Position numbers and translations under genes: made by a program. A stretch of 54,748 nt of DNA from Candidatus Moranbacteria bacterium GW2011_GWC2_40_12. GTDB lineage: Bacteria; Patescibacteriota; Minisyncoccia; Moranbacterales; UBA11712. The number at the start of each line of letters is the position of its first letter. Within the stretch, counting starts at the first letter, position 1. The DNA lies in assembly GCA_000995965.1 (NCBI GenBank), contig LBYD01000005.1, positions 1 through 54,748 on the forward strand, written 5' to 3'. The notes under the pieces were generated by a model. That model searched no databases and was not told the origin of the DNA. It saw only the letters and a list, made by a program, of their open reading frames with translations. Below are positions 8,522 to 16,968 of the stretch, in pieces.

Positions 8522-9796
8522 CTAAATATATAATATTTTCTCCAAATATCTCTTGTCCTCCACCGGCCCGATAATAGCAAGATTTAATTTATCATTCACG
8601 AATATCTCCTTCGCTACTCTCATGATATCATCTGGGCTGACTTTATCAACCCGGGCGAGAATCTTATCCGGAATTTCTATTTTCTTTTTCGCAAGTTCCT
8701 GCCCCGCCAAATATCCTGCAATGTCGTCCGAAGACTCAAGCGAAAGCGCCATCTTTCCCCGAAAATTGTCTTTTGCCTTCTGGAGCTCTTTCGGGCTTAC
8801 TTTTTTATCGCGGATTTTTTTGATTTCGCCGATAATTGTCTTCACTGTTTTTTCGATTTTTTTACGGTCTGTGTCCACTCCCGCCCTGACAGCCAAATAG
8901 CCCGAGTCAGTATAGCTTTCATATGATGCATTGATATAATACGCGAGTCCCAGTCTTTCCCGCACTGAAAGAAACAGTCGGCTGCTCATCGTTCCGCCAA
9001 GAATATTGGCCAGAACCGAAAGCGCGAAGCGGTCGGGATGGAACATGTCAAAGGCCCGCGCTCCCAGCACCAGATGGCACTGGTCGGTTTTCTTTTTCTT
9101 TATTTTCACCCGCGGCGCATTCTGTTTTTCGATGACTTTTGGCTTTTTTCCATTTGCCTTTTTCGGCATTCCCGCGAAAATTTTTCCAATCTTCCTGATA
9201 GCTTTTTGCTCTTCGATGTTCCCCGCGACGCATACAACTGTGTTCGGAGCGGTATAATTTTCCCGAAGATACTTCAAAAAATCGGGCCGTTTCAAATTTT
9301 TGATATTTTCTTTCGTTCCAATGATTTCCCATCCCGCCGGCTGGTCGCCATAGAGAAGTTCTTCAAAAATATCCCCCGCTTGGATCATCGGCGTGTCTTC
9401 ATACATATTGATTTCCTGCAAGATCACTCCCCGCTCTTTTTCTATTTCTTTCTCTTCTATTTTCGAGTTGAGATAAATGTCGGATATCACGTCAAGCGCC
9501 AAATCGAAATGTCTGGCGTCAACTTTCGCGAAGTAGGCCGTCTGTTCTTTTCCCGTAAAAGCGTTGTATTCTCCCCCGACTGCGTCGAGCTCTCCCGAAA
9601 TATCTTTTGTCTTGGGACGTTTTTTCGTTCCCTTGAAAAACATATGCTCAAGGAAATGCGAAATTCCGTTCACGCTTTTCGTTTCATATTTCGAACCGGC
9701 CGCCGCCGCCACAATGACCGCCACAGTATTCGTGTCTTTCATCGGCGCCGTCACCACCCGCAGTCCGTTTTTGAGGATAGTTTTTTTGAAATGCAT
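8522..9796 (-). CDS. M16 family zinc peptidase (processing peptidase-like)
   Basis: A 424-aa insulinase/mitochondrial-processing-peptidase-like protein. The inverted zinc motif HFLEH (ISHFLEHMFFKGT) is near residue 46, and the distal glutamate lies in ERGVILQEINMYEDTP. The length fits the standard two-domain M16B enzyme, with the second domain around LVLGARAFDMFHPDRFALSV. There is no signal peptide, so it is probably cytoplasmic. It follows pepA in the same direction across a hairpin-rich spacer. Confidence 0.93.
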   Translation of the reverse strand: MHFKKTILKNGLRVVTAPMKDTNTVAVIVAAAAGSKYETKSVNGISHFLEHMFFKGTKKRPKTKDISGELDAVGGEYNAFTGKEQTAYFAKVDARHFDLALDVISDIYLNSKIEEKEIEKERGVILQEINMYEDTPMIQAGDIFEELLYGDQPAGWEIIGTKENIKNLKRPDFLKYLRENYTAPNTVVCVAGNIEEQKAIRKIGKIFAGMPKKANGKKPKVIEKQNAPRVKIKKKKTDQCHLVLGARAFDMFHPDRFALSVLANILGGTMSSRLFLSVRERLGLAYYINASYESYTDSGYLAVRAGVDTDRKKIEKTVKTIIGEIKKIRDKKVSPKELQKAKDNFRGKMALSLESSDDIAGYLAGQELAKKKIEIPDKILARVDKVSPDDIMRVAKEIFVNDKLNLAIIGPVEDKRYLEKILYI

Positions 9797-9897
9797 GTAT
9801 TTCTTTACGAATTACTAATCCGCTTCGCTCTACGAATATACGAATGTACGAATTTTCTGTATTCGTATATTCGTACAAGATTCGTAATTCGTAAAGA
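9797..9897. repeat. Long intergenic hairpin of ACGAATA-type repeats
   Basis: TACGAATATACGAAT pairs with ATTCGTATATTCGTA, and outside it CTTTACGAATTAC pairs with GTAATTCGTAAAG. Each arm is a tandem repeat of a 7-8 bp word. It fills the whole pepA-M16 gap. Confidence 0.75.
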
Positions 9898-11298
9898 CTA
9901 CAGCTCCTCCAAAATCTTCACCAAAAGCCTCACTCCCACTCCCGACGCGCCTTTTGAGAGAAGCTCGTCCGGATTCACCGTGTCGCGGGGGCCAATGTCA
10001 ATGTGCGCCCACTCTGAAAATTTTTCCGCGAATTCCAAAAGAAACATCGCCGCGTGAATCGCGCCTCCATAACGGGGATCCCCCACCGAACGAAGATTGG
10101 CAACATCTCCAAAATTTCCTTTGATGTCGTTTTTATATTCTTCCCAAAGGGGCATCGGCCAAACCGGATCACCCGCAACTTCAGCCAATTCGAAAATTCT
10201 GTCGCTTAATTTTTTTTCTTTCGAAAACAAAGCCGAGGCTCTTTCGCCCAAAGCCACTCCGGCCGCTCCAGTGAGAGTCGCGATGTTCACGACGAGGCGC
10301 GGATTATATCTTTCGGCGTATCCATGCGCGTCCGCCAGGATTATCCTTCCTTCCGCGTCGGTGTTCGCCACTTCAATGGTTTTTCCGGAAATAGTTTTCA
10401 AAATATCTCCGGGACGATAACTTTGCCCTGATGGCATATTTTCGACAGCCGGAATGAGCCCGACGATTTTTTTCCTCGCTCCAAACTTCGCCGCCGCAAC
10501 CATCGCGTGCGCCACCGCCGCTCCGCCGGTCATATCGAGATGCATATCGCTCATATAATTTTCCGGCTTGACATTCAGCCCGCCCGTGTCAAAAGTGATC
10601 CCTTTGCCGATAAGAACAATCGGCTTTTCTTTTTGGGACATCATATACTCAAGGATAATAAATTTCGGTTTCTCCGCAGAACCTCGCGAAACGCCTAATA
10701 TCCCGCCCATCCCCAGTTTTTTCATTTCCGCTTCTTCGAGCATTTTCATTTTTATACCGGTGCCCTGAATTGCCTTTTTTATTTCATCCGCCAATACTTT
10801 TGGGGTCATATCTCCACCGGGTGTATTCCCAAGATTTCGGCATGCGTTCACTTCCTGTCCGATAATCTGCCCCTTTTTGATTCCTTTTTCTATATTTTTT
10901 TCGTTCTGATTCTCGGCGATAACTTTTACCTCTTCCACAAAATTCCAACCCTCCTTGGGTTTATTTTTATAACGGACAAATTCATAATTCGCCATTTCAA
11001 AATTTTCCGCCGCAATTTCAGAGATTTCTTCTGTTTTTTTTCCAGCTGATTTCAAATTGAGATCCGAAAAATCAACCGCGATTTTTTTCGCCCGGTGTTT
11101 TTTCGCCTCCTGGATAATCTGGCGGCAAAGCAGAATGAACTTCCGGCGGTTGATATCTTTTTTTTCCGGTGATTTGATAACCAGCGTTTCCTCACCATTT
11201 TTCCCAACCGCAAAACGGCTTTCGGGAACTTTCGGATCAAAAGCAATTTTCACAAAATCTTTCGGCAATTCTTTTTTCCCGCTAACTTCTATTTTCAT
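9898..11298 (-). CDS. pepA: Leucyl aminopeptidase (M17)
   Basis: A 466-aa cytosol aminopeptidase releasing N-terminal residues from peptides with two metal ions. The M17 signature NTDAEGRIILAD is present, as are the upstream metal/catalytic blocks GKGITFDTGGLNVKP and HLDMTGGAAVAHAM. The N-terminal macro-like domain is complete. The C terminus (IDIGPRDTVNPDELLSKGASGVGVRLL) matches the family end. Multimeric and cytoplasmic by family knowledge. Confidence 0.93.
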   Translation of the reverse strand: MKIEVSGKKELPKDFVKIAFDPKVPESRFAVGKNGEETLVIKSPEKKDINRRKFILLCRQIIQEAKKHRAKKIAVDFSDLNLKSAGKKTEEISEIAAENFEMANYEFVRYKNKPKEGWNFVEEVKVIAENQNEKNIEKGIKKGQIIGQEVNACRNLGNTPGGDMTPKVLADEIKKAIQGTGIKMKMLEEAEMKKLGMGGILGVSRGSAEKPKFIILEYMMSQKEKPIVLIGKGITFDTGGLNVKPENYMSDMHLDMTGGAAVAHAMVAAAKFGARKKIVGLIPAVENMPSGQSYRPGDILKTISGKTIEVANTDAEGRIILADAHGYAERYNPRLVVNIATLTGAAGVALGERASALFSKEKKLSDRIFELAEVAGDPVWPMPLWEEYKNDIKGNFGDVANLRSVGDPRYGGAIHAAMFLLEFAEKFSEWAHIDIGPRDTVNPDELLSKGASGVGVRLLVKILEEL

Positions 11299-11319
11299 AA
11301 TGTATTTTCATCAACATCT

Positions 11320-11381
11320 TACTACCATATATCGTAGTAAATTTATATCATGGATTTTCGCTACAACTAATTGTAGTGAAA
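11320..11381. repeat. ACTACAA-type palindromes upstream of pepA
   Basis: Two related inverted repeats occur here: ACTAC...GTAGT at about 11321-11338, and CTACAACTAATTGTAG flanked by TTCG/TGAA at 11357-11380. The second is a near copy of the perfect palindrome at 11807 and of the one at 29530. Confidence 0.7.
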
Positions 11382-11441
11382 CTTTTCAAGCGCTTTTCGA
11401 GAGGGGCAAGGATAAATTGCCCCGAAGTTTTTTCTCCCCCT

Positions 11442-11693
11442 TTATTCCGAAATTTTCAGATCAAATTCCTTTTCATAATCCCCACAATCCACGATTAATT
11501 CCAGCGAGCTTTCTTTTATCATCTCCCTTACCCAGCGATTAATTTCCTCCTCTCCTGTTGGAATTTCCAGTCCGTTTAAATCGTCTTTACCAAAAGAAAA
11601 GAACCAGTTGACTTTCAGCACTCTTCTATCAGACAGATGCGCCAACAGCACTGAGTCACTGCCTTCAATATTTATAACTATAGCCCCAGCCAT
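11442..11693 (-). CDS. Hypothetical 83-aa protein
   Basis: An unrecognised small acidic protein. Its composition is balanced and protein-like (LDSDRRVLK-type strands, a Trp-rich helix NRWVREMIKE). It has a plausible purine-rich ribosome binding site (AGGGGG) about 10 nt before ATG. It lies between glyS and pepA, flanked on both sides by ACTACAA palindromes. No signal peptide or membrane segment is seen. Confidence 0.6.
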   Translation of the reverse strand: MAGAIVINIEGSDSVLLAHLSDRRVLKVNWFFSFGKDDLNGLEIPTGEEEINRWVREMIKESSLELIVDCGDYEKEFDLKISE

Positions 11694-11806
11694 GACAGAA
11701 TACCCCCTTCGTATTTTTTCTCTCCCTAAAAACGCTCAAATTTTTCAAGAACAAAAAATCAAATACTCTTCACTTTCATATATGCATACGTGAAAGTGTG
11801 TGTATT

Positions 11807-11832
11807 TTTCACTACAACTAGTTGTAGTGAAA
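11807..11832. repeat. Perfect 26-bp palindrome at the glyS stop
   Basis: TTTCACTACAA-CTAG-TTGTAGTGAAA is a perfect palindrome that begins at the base after the glyS stop codon. It would form an 11-bp stem with a CTAG loop. No strong T tract follows, so termination is uncertain. A second hairpin (CACTTTCA...TGAAAGTG, about 11770-11798) lies next to it. Confidence 0.8.
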
Positions 11833-13224
11833 TTATCTCCCGTATCTCCCCTGTTCCTCAAACTTTCCTTTCAAATAATCCGCCAATTCCTCAATCTTCA
11901 CCCGTTCCTGTTCCATAGTGTCGCGGTCGCGGACGGTGACGGCGTTGTCATTCAACGTCTCAAAATCCACCGTCACGCAAAAGGGCGTCCCGATTTCATC
12001 CTGCCGGCGGTATCGTTTTCCGATGGACTGCGTTTCGTCATATTCCGAGACAAACTGTGTTTTGAGATCATCAAATATTTTCTTGGCGGGAGCAACCAGT
12101 TCCTCCTTTTTGGAAAGCGGCAGAATCGCCACGTGGACGGGGGCGATAATTTTGGGAAATTTCATCATGACCCTTGTTTCCCCTTTCACTTCTTCTTCGT
12201 GATAGGCAGCGAGAAGCGCCGCCAGCACGCTCCTTTCCACTCCGAAAGTCGGCTCAAGAACGTGCGGAACATAGCGCTTGTTTTTTTCCGCGTCAAAATA
12301 TTCAAGTTTCTCTCCTGACATTTTGCTGTGTTGAGTCAAGTCAAAATCACCCCGATGGGCTATTCCATAAAGCTCTTTCACGCCGAAGGGAAAATTATAC
12401 ATCGTGTCGATTGTTTTTTTCGAATAATGGGAAAGCTTATCCTTGGGATGCTCATATCTAGAAATATCCTCTTTTTTGCAGCCGATTTCAAGCGCGAATT
12501 CCTCCTGAAGATCGAGCCATTTATTAAATAAAGTTTCCCAGTCCGCGTCCGGCTCGATGAAATATTCGATTTCCATCTGTTCGAATTCACGCAGGCGGAA
12601 AATGAAGTTTCCGGCCACGATTTCATTTCGGAACGCTTTTCCGATTTGCGCGATTCCGAAAGGAACTTTGACGCGCATTGAATCGAGGATATTTTTGAAG
12701 TCGACGAAAATCGCTCCCGCCGTTTCCGGACGAAGATATACTTTTCCTTCGAAGCTGTTCATTTGCGTCTCAAACATCATGTTGAAATTGCGGGCATCGG
12801 TCCAATCGGACTCGCCGCAATTCGGGCATTTCGCCTTGAGTTCACGGAGTGTCTTCGTCATATCTTCCAGTCTCCCTTCCATATCCTCCCCTGTGAGTTC
12901 CTCAACCAGATGGTCGGCCCGAAATCTTTTTTTGCATTTTTTGCAGTCCACCATCGCGTCGTTGAATCCGGCCACATGCCCCGACGCCTCCCACAGTTTC
13001 GGATGAAGCAGAATCGGCCCGTCAATGCCGACGATATCCTCGCGCGCGTGCACGAATTTTTTCCACCAAAGCCTTTTGATATTGTTTTTGAGCTCCGCGC
13101 CGTACGGCCCGAAAGAATAGGCGTTCGCGAATCCCCCGTATATTTCACAAGCCGGAAAGACAAATCCCCGCCTTTTGCAAAGGGACACAATTTTTTCCAT
13201 AAGTTGCTCATCTTTCGCGCTCAT
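11833..13224 (-). CDS. glyS: Glycine--tRNA ligase (homodimeric class II)
   Basis: An alpha2-type glycyl-tRNA synthetase of 463 aa. Class II motif 2 is visible in KAFRNEIVAGNFIFRLREFEQ, and motif 3 in LEPTFGVERSVLAALL. CKKCKKRF and CPNCGESD make an internal zinc-finger-like pair. The C-terminal anticodon-binding domain begins around KIIAPVHVAILPL. ATG 13224 (MSAKDEQLMEKI) is preferred over the ORF-track start 13257, whose first 11 residues do not fit the family. The stop codon abuts a perfect palindrome. Confidence 0.94.
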   Translation of the reverse strand: MSAKDEQLMEKIVSLCKRRGFVFPACEIYGGFANAYSFGPYGAELKNNIKRLWWKKFVHAREDIVGIDGPILLHPKLWEASGHVAGFNDAMVDCKKCKKRFRADHLVEELTGEDMEGRLEDMTKTLRELKAKCPNCGESDWTDARNFNMMFETQMNSFEGKVYLRPETAGAIFVDFKNILDSMRVKVPFGIAQIGKAFRNEIVAGNFIFRLREFEQMEIEYFIEPDADWETLFNKWLDLQEEFALEIGCKKEDISRYEHPKDKLSHYSKKTIDTMYNFPFGVKELYGIAHRGDFDLTQHSKMSGEKLEYFDAEKNKRYVPHVLEPTFGVERSVLAALLAAYHEEEVKGETRVMMKFPKIIAPVHVAILPLSKKEELVAPAKKIFDDLKTQFVSEYDETQSIGKRYRRQDEIGTPFCVTVDFETLNDNAVTVRDRDTMEQERVKIEELADYLKGKFEEQGRYGR

Positions 13225-13309
13225 ATATTTTTGAATATTAATGATTTTTATGCACAATTTAAGAATAGTAAAAAATATCAGAAAAACTTTTCTTAGTCAA
13301 GAATAACAT

Positions 13310-13336
13310 AAAAAAAGCCAGCAAACCAGCGCTGGC
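13310..13336 (-). terminator. Intrinsic terminator after the 247-aa membrane protein gene
   Basis: On the minus strand GCCAGC-GCTGGTTT-GCTGGC is followed by seven T. It would end the long minus-strand unit and isolate glyS. Confidence 0.8.
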
Positions 13337-13359
13337 GGCAAATATCTGAAAGTACCGAA

Positions 13360-14103
13360 TTATTTTTTTCCATGCCCCAACACGTAAAGAGTATGAACAA
13401 CTTCGCACTGGTTGACCGCCGCTTTTAAAAAATCAAGGACTTCCTGATCAACCGCCTTTTTTTCCTCGAAAACAAGAAAGGCTTTTTCTTCGTAGGGCTT
13501 TGACCCGGCGGACGGCAAAACACAAAGATTCTGCTTGTTGCAAAGATCTTTGTTTTGAGCCATATCCATTATCTCCCGATTGCCTATTTTGAAATCATTT
13601 TCTTTCGATTTTGAAGAATTTGCCCGGTGCTCGGCAACCGTCTGCATGTTTTCCGTGTTTATTATCCTCACGGTCATCCAATCCTTCCGGCTGATCGTGA
13701 TTGCCATATGCAAAATGTCATCCAGATACTTCTTCATTTCGCTGCGGTCCTTCGGAGTTTTTATTTTCTTCATGAAATCCTTGATGAGAGATATCTGTAC
13801 GTTTATTTTTCCAAGATAGGTGAACGTTTCCAGGAGCTCTTTCTCTCTTTTTTGATATTCCCCCTCAAGTTTTTTAATCTCTTCTTCCCTCGCGGCAACC
13901 GCTTTTTCATAAAGCCGGAAGATATTCCAGGCAAGGGACACTTGGGCCAAAAGAAAAATCGCTTCCCATGTTTCCTCCTCAAAAAAAGAAAAGTCTTCTT
14001 TCACAAGAAGGGGCGTGGATATGATTGTCACAACCAAAACCAAAAAAACAAGAAGAAAAATATTCCTAAATTGCTCTATTCGAGGACGGGGGATGAAAGC
14101 CAT
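13360..14103 (-). CDS. Membrane-anchored coiled-coil protein with a possible GAF-like C-terminal domain
   Basis: A 247-aa hypothetical protein. Two hydrophobic segments (residues about 12-32 and 47-62) are followed by a charged helix rich in Lys/Glu (AAREEEIKKLEGEYQKREKE). A mixed alpha/beta domain then contains WMTVRIINTENMQTVAEHRA and ends near HTLYVLGHGKK. The layout resembles the N-terminal half of a sensor (membrane, coiled coil, GAF-like) but no kinase or cyclase motif is present. It is last in the unit before a clear terminator. Function unknown. Confidence 0.75.
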   Translation of the reverse strand: MAFIPRPRIEQFRNIFLLVFLVLVVTIISTPLLVKEDFSFFEEETWEAIFLLAQVSLAWNIFRLYEKAVAAREEEIKKLEGEYQKREKELLETFTYLGKINVQISLIKDFMKKIKTPKDRSEMKKYLDDILHMAITISRKDWMTVRIINTENMQTVAEHRANSSKSKENDFKIGNREIMDMAQNKDLCNKQNLCVLPSAGSKPYEEKAFLVFEEKKAVDQEVLDFLKAAVNQCEVVHTLYVLGHGKK

Positions 14104-14186
14104 ACATCAAAAATATTTTTTATTTCGGATTTTGCCTCATGATGCCTGAATCCCGGGCCGCCACCAAAGATCTATTTTCTATAATA

Positions 14187-14843
14187 TTATTTGAGCTGGA
14201 AGCTCCCAACGATTTTTTCGACAAGATCGCAACTCGCTTTTGTCTCCTTGGAACAGTCATCTGACTTTGTATACGCCCAAACCGATCCGTCTTTTTCATT
14301 TATTTTCGTGCCAGCCCCCTCACAGTAAATGAGATTCCCTTTGCCGCAGCCTTTTTCAAGCTCATCCCATTCATCGGATGAGTATTTCCTAATCGTCAAA
14401 ACGTCTTTATAGCGATCATCAAAACTGGCTGATTTTCCAGAAGGCTTGGCGTCAACATATATTTTCACGAATGGATTGGCGAGAGTGTCATCCGTGAGCC
14501 CTTTGACCGATCCGACCCGATATATCCACTGTCCAAACTGGGCAGGAATGGCCAGATTGAATTCAAGAGCGGGATCATTGAGAAACTTATTATTTTCTGA
14601 ATAATTTACGCTTGTGGGACCGACCTTCACAGTTGCATTTTTTGATATTTGGCCGGAAGAGCTCATAAACGCCTCTCCCGTATTAGTCAGGGAAAAAAGA
14701 AGAAGATATGTGGAAATTGAGATCATCGCGATCAAGTACACCAAAGAAATATTGAAGCGGAGATCCTGCTCCGTCTTTTTCCCGGTTGCCTGAAACTTCT
14801 TGCCGGATACAATTTTTTTGCTCTTTTTTGTTTTCCTTGGCAT
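14187..14843 (-). CDS. Hypothetical single-pass membrane protein with extracytoplasmic domain
   Basis: Start ATG 14843 (MPRKTKKSKKIV) is preferred to 14888, giving 218 aa. A basic cytoplasmic tail precedes one hydrophobic segment (SLVYLIAMISISTYLLLFSL). The rest is a soluble outer domain with several Cys (CGKGNLIYCEG, DDCSKETKASCDLV) that could form disulfides. Such N-anchored domains are common in CPR genomes. It sits next to the M4 protease gene. No family recognised. Confidence 0.75.
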   Translation of the reverse strand: MPRKTKKSKKIVSGKKFQATGKKTEQDLRFNISLVYLIAMISISTYLLLFSLTNTGEAFMSSSGQISKNATVKVGPTSVNYSENNKFLNDPALEFNLAIPAQFGQWIYRVGSVKGLTDDTLANPFVKIYVDAKPSGKSASFDDRYKDVLTIRKYSSDEWDELEKGCGKGNLIYCEGAGTKINEKDGSVWAYTKSDDCSKETKASCDLVEKIVGSFQLK

Positions 14844-14945
14844 ATCATTTGATTGCCCCGCATCTTTGCCGCGTTTTTGAAAAAACATGGCAAACCTGGG
14901 AAGGCAAGTTTTATTTTTGTTAGCTATGCTTATTTTACAATAAAC

Positions 14946-16949
14946 TCAAATTATTGACAAGACGTTGTCCTCGCTCAAAGTTCCTCTCTGCCAAGATTTG
15001 CCCACTTTCAGCTTATAACCGACCACTGCCCCATAATTGCCTTTCGCCCATTTGCGGAATTTCAAGTTCACTGCGATTATCGTTGTATCGCCTGAATTTT
15101 TCACTCGCAAAACTTTCGCTTTTTTTCCGCCAATTCTCACTGTGGCATGTTTTTTCTTTTTAATACCAAGATTTTCCATGGAAAGGTTGATTCTCCTTGT
15201 CGATCCCTTTTTTCTTTCATTATATTCTAGAGATGTCACGTCCGCGGAAATTTCAGCCTGCTCCGCAACAACTTCTTCGCAGGGGCTGGCTTGATCAAGC
15301 TCAACTGCCCGGAGCGCTTTTTGAACTTCGGCGCATGTGGCGCTTTCTGCGCCGTATAGATCGGAGCAGGCGGTATTGAGCACGTTGTAAGCATCCTCAA
15401 AGGTGGAGCTTGCTCCTAGATAGAAATTCAGCGCCCGGTAGTATATCTGCCCCATCGCCCCAGTCCCCACTCCCGTGATTGACTGGCCGTTATAGACGCC
15501 GCCGACGGCCGCAAGATAAGCCCCGTGGCTGAAAACGGTGCTGTTTTGATGAACACCGCCATAATCTTCATCACCGCAATAGTAGCCCGAATCGCTCATT
15601 TTCCCCGGAGCAGGTCCAAACCCCATGTTGATACTGCCAGGATCAGCCAGGCTGCGAGAAACTCCCGAGGCTGAATTTTCTCCTATTTTCCAATCATTGC
15701 CTCCTTCGATGGAATTTTCAATGAGTTCGCCAAAGAGATCGGCGTAGCCCTCATCCATCGCGCCTGATTCCCCCTCATAGTCAAATCCCCACGGCCAGGT
15801 GTAGTAAAGTATCGAGTGATAGGTGACACCATGCCCGTATTCATGCCCCAAAATATCTGCCGTCATCTCTCCAGAACAGAATTTGATAGAGTAATAATCA
15901 TACCAGGCATTGGGGCAGGGATAAACTTTATCCGGATTGTTATCTATGCGGACATAAGCATCCGTATCGGTGTATAGATTGGCATGGCTGTTGCCCATCC
16001 CGCCCCGCTTGTTGCCGCCCTCCCGGCCAAAATTGGTTTGGAAATAACTGTGCGCTCCAAGAAGATATTCATAGGCAATGTCAATATCCGCCACGCCCGT
16101 TGCTCCCTGCCCTTCAGAACGGGAAAGGACATAGGCTCCCGAATTTCCGTCAAAGATATGGCGGCTGAGGCCTCGCGTCCCTGGAAGATGATAGACAAAG
16201 CTTCCGTCCGAAGCATCAATGAAAAAATATTCGTGTTCTCCTTTTTCCTTGTTCCCAAGCTCCACTAGCCAGACCAAGCGAAATAAATTGCTTTTTTTGT
16301 TTTCAACGAGCCCTTTGTTGAAAATAAGAAGTCTTGGCTTTATTTCTTCCGGGTTTCCTGTGTTGCCCCAGTCTCTCCAATATTTTTCAGCTTCCTTCAC
16401 TGCCCGCTTTGAAGAAATTTTCGGCCGCGTCGCGGAAACAATGCTGGGCAAAAATTTTGCGCTGGCGCTGCTCACTGAATTGTCCTCCTTGAGATGGACA
16501 ATCCCGTATGTTCCAAAAACAGGAATTCCCTCATATTTTTGGACATAGGCCACATGGTTCATTTTTTGGTCATCGCTTTTTATCCCGGCATAAAGCAGCT
16601 CTCTCGCTGGTTTCGCGAGGCCGAAATACTTTCCATACTCCTGCATGAAATATTTTGCTGCCACCGTTGGTTCGACTGAAACGAGTTTTTCAAGAGGAAG
16701 AGGAATTTTGTTTTTACCGGCAGCTATGAAAACAAGCGCACCGGTATTGCTGTTCACTGAATAATCGATTCCTGGTCCAATTTTTTTCTCAAACTCTTCG
16801 ATATGCGCGCTCAAATTTTTTGTTTGCTCCCCCGCCACCTCTCCTTTTTCAGAAAAAAAAGTTTGGCGGAAAAACACCAAACCCAAAACAAAGAAAAACA
16901 CAGCTAAACTCGCCCGAATTATTTTTTTTCTTTTCATTTTTCTTGCCAC
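14946..16949 (-). CDS. Secreted M4 family (thermolysin-like) metalloprotease
   Basis: A 667-aa exported zinc protease precursor. Signal segment at residues 10-28, then an FTP/PepSY-type propeptide (about 60-220). The catalytic domain has HEYGH near 366 (zinc ligands), the third ligand Glu in SGAMDEGYADLFG near 390, and the transition-state His in HQNSTVFSHGAYLAA near 475. It ends with an extra Lys-rich beta domain of about 90 residues (RINLSMENLG...KVLRVKNSGD) that is not part of thermolysin and may anchor or target it. All active-site residues are present, so activity is expected. It may provide peptides for import; this is inference. Confidence 0.93.
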   Translation of the reverse strand: MARKMKRKKIIRASLAVFFFVLGLVFFRQTFFSEKGEVAGEQTKNLSAHIEEFEKKIGPGIDYSVNSNTGALVFIAAGKNKIPLPLEKLVSVEPTVAAKYFMQEYGKYFGLAKPARELLYAGIKSDDQKMNHVAYVQKYEGIPVFGTYGIVHLKEDNSVSSASAKFLPSIVSATRPKISSKRAVKEAEKYWRDWGNTGNPEEIKPRLLIFNKGLVENKKSNLFRLVWLVELGNKEKGEHEYFFIDASDGSFVYHLPGTRGLSRHIFDGNSGAYVLSRSEGQGATGVADIDIAYEYLLGAHSYFQTNFGREGGNKRGGMGNSHANLYTDTDAYVRIDNNPDKVYPCPNAWYDYYSIKFCSGEMTADILGHEYGHGVTYHSILYYTWPWGFDYEGESGAMDEGYADLFGELIENSIEGGNDWKIGENSASGVSRSLADPGSINMGFGPAPGKMSDSGYYCGDEDYGGVHQNSTVFSHGAYLAAVGGVYNGQSITGVGTGAMGQIYYRALNFYLGASSTFEDAYNVLNTACSDLYGAESATCAEVQKALRAVELDQASPCEEVVAEQAEISADVTSLEYNERKKGSTRRINLSMENLGIKKKKHATVRIGGKKAKVLRVKNSGDTTIIAVNLKFRKWAKGNYGAVVGYKLKVGKSWQRGTLSEDNVLSII

Positions 16950-16968
16950 CCCCGATATGTTCCTAATT

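Noticed and set aside
9038-10057. 339-aa plus-strand ORF opposite the M16 and pepA genes
   Set aside because: Rich in Phe/Arg/Ser runs, crosses the intergenic hairpin, and lies antisense to two clearly recognised peptidases; a shadow frame.
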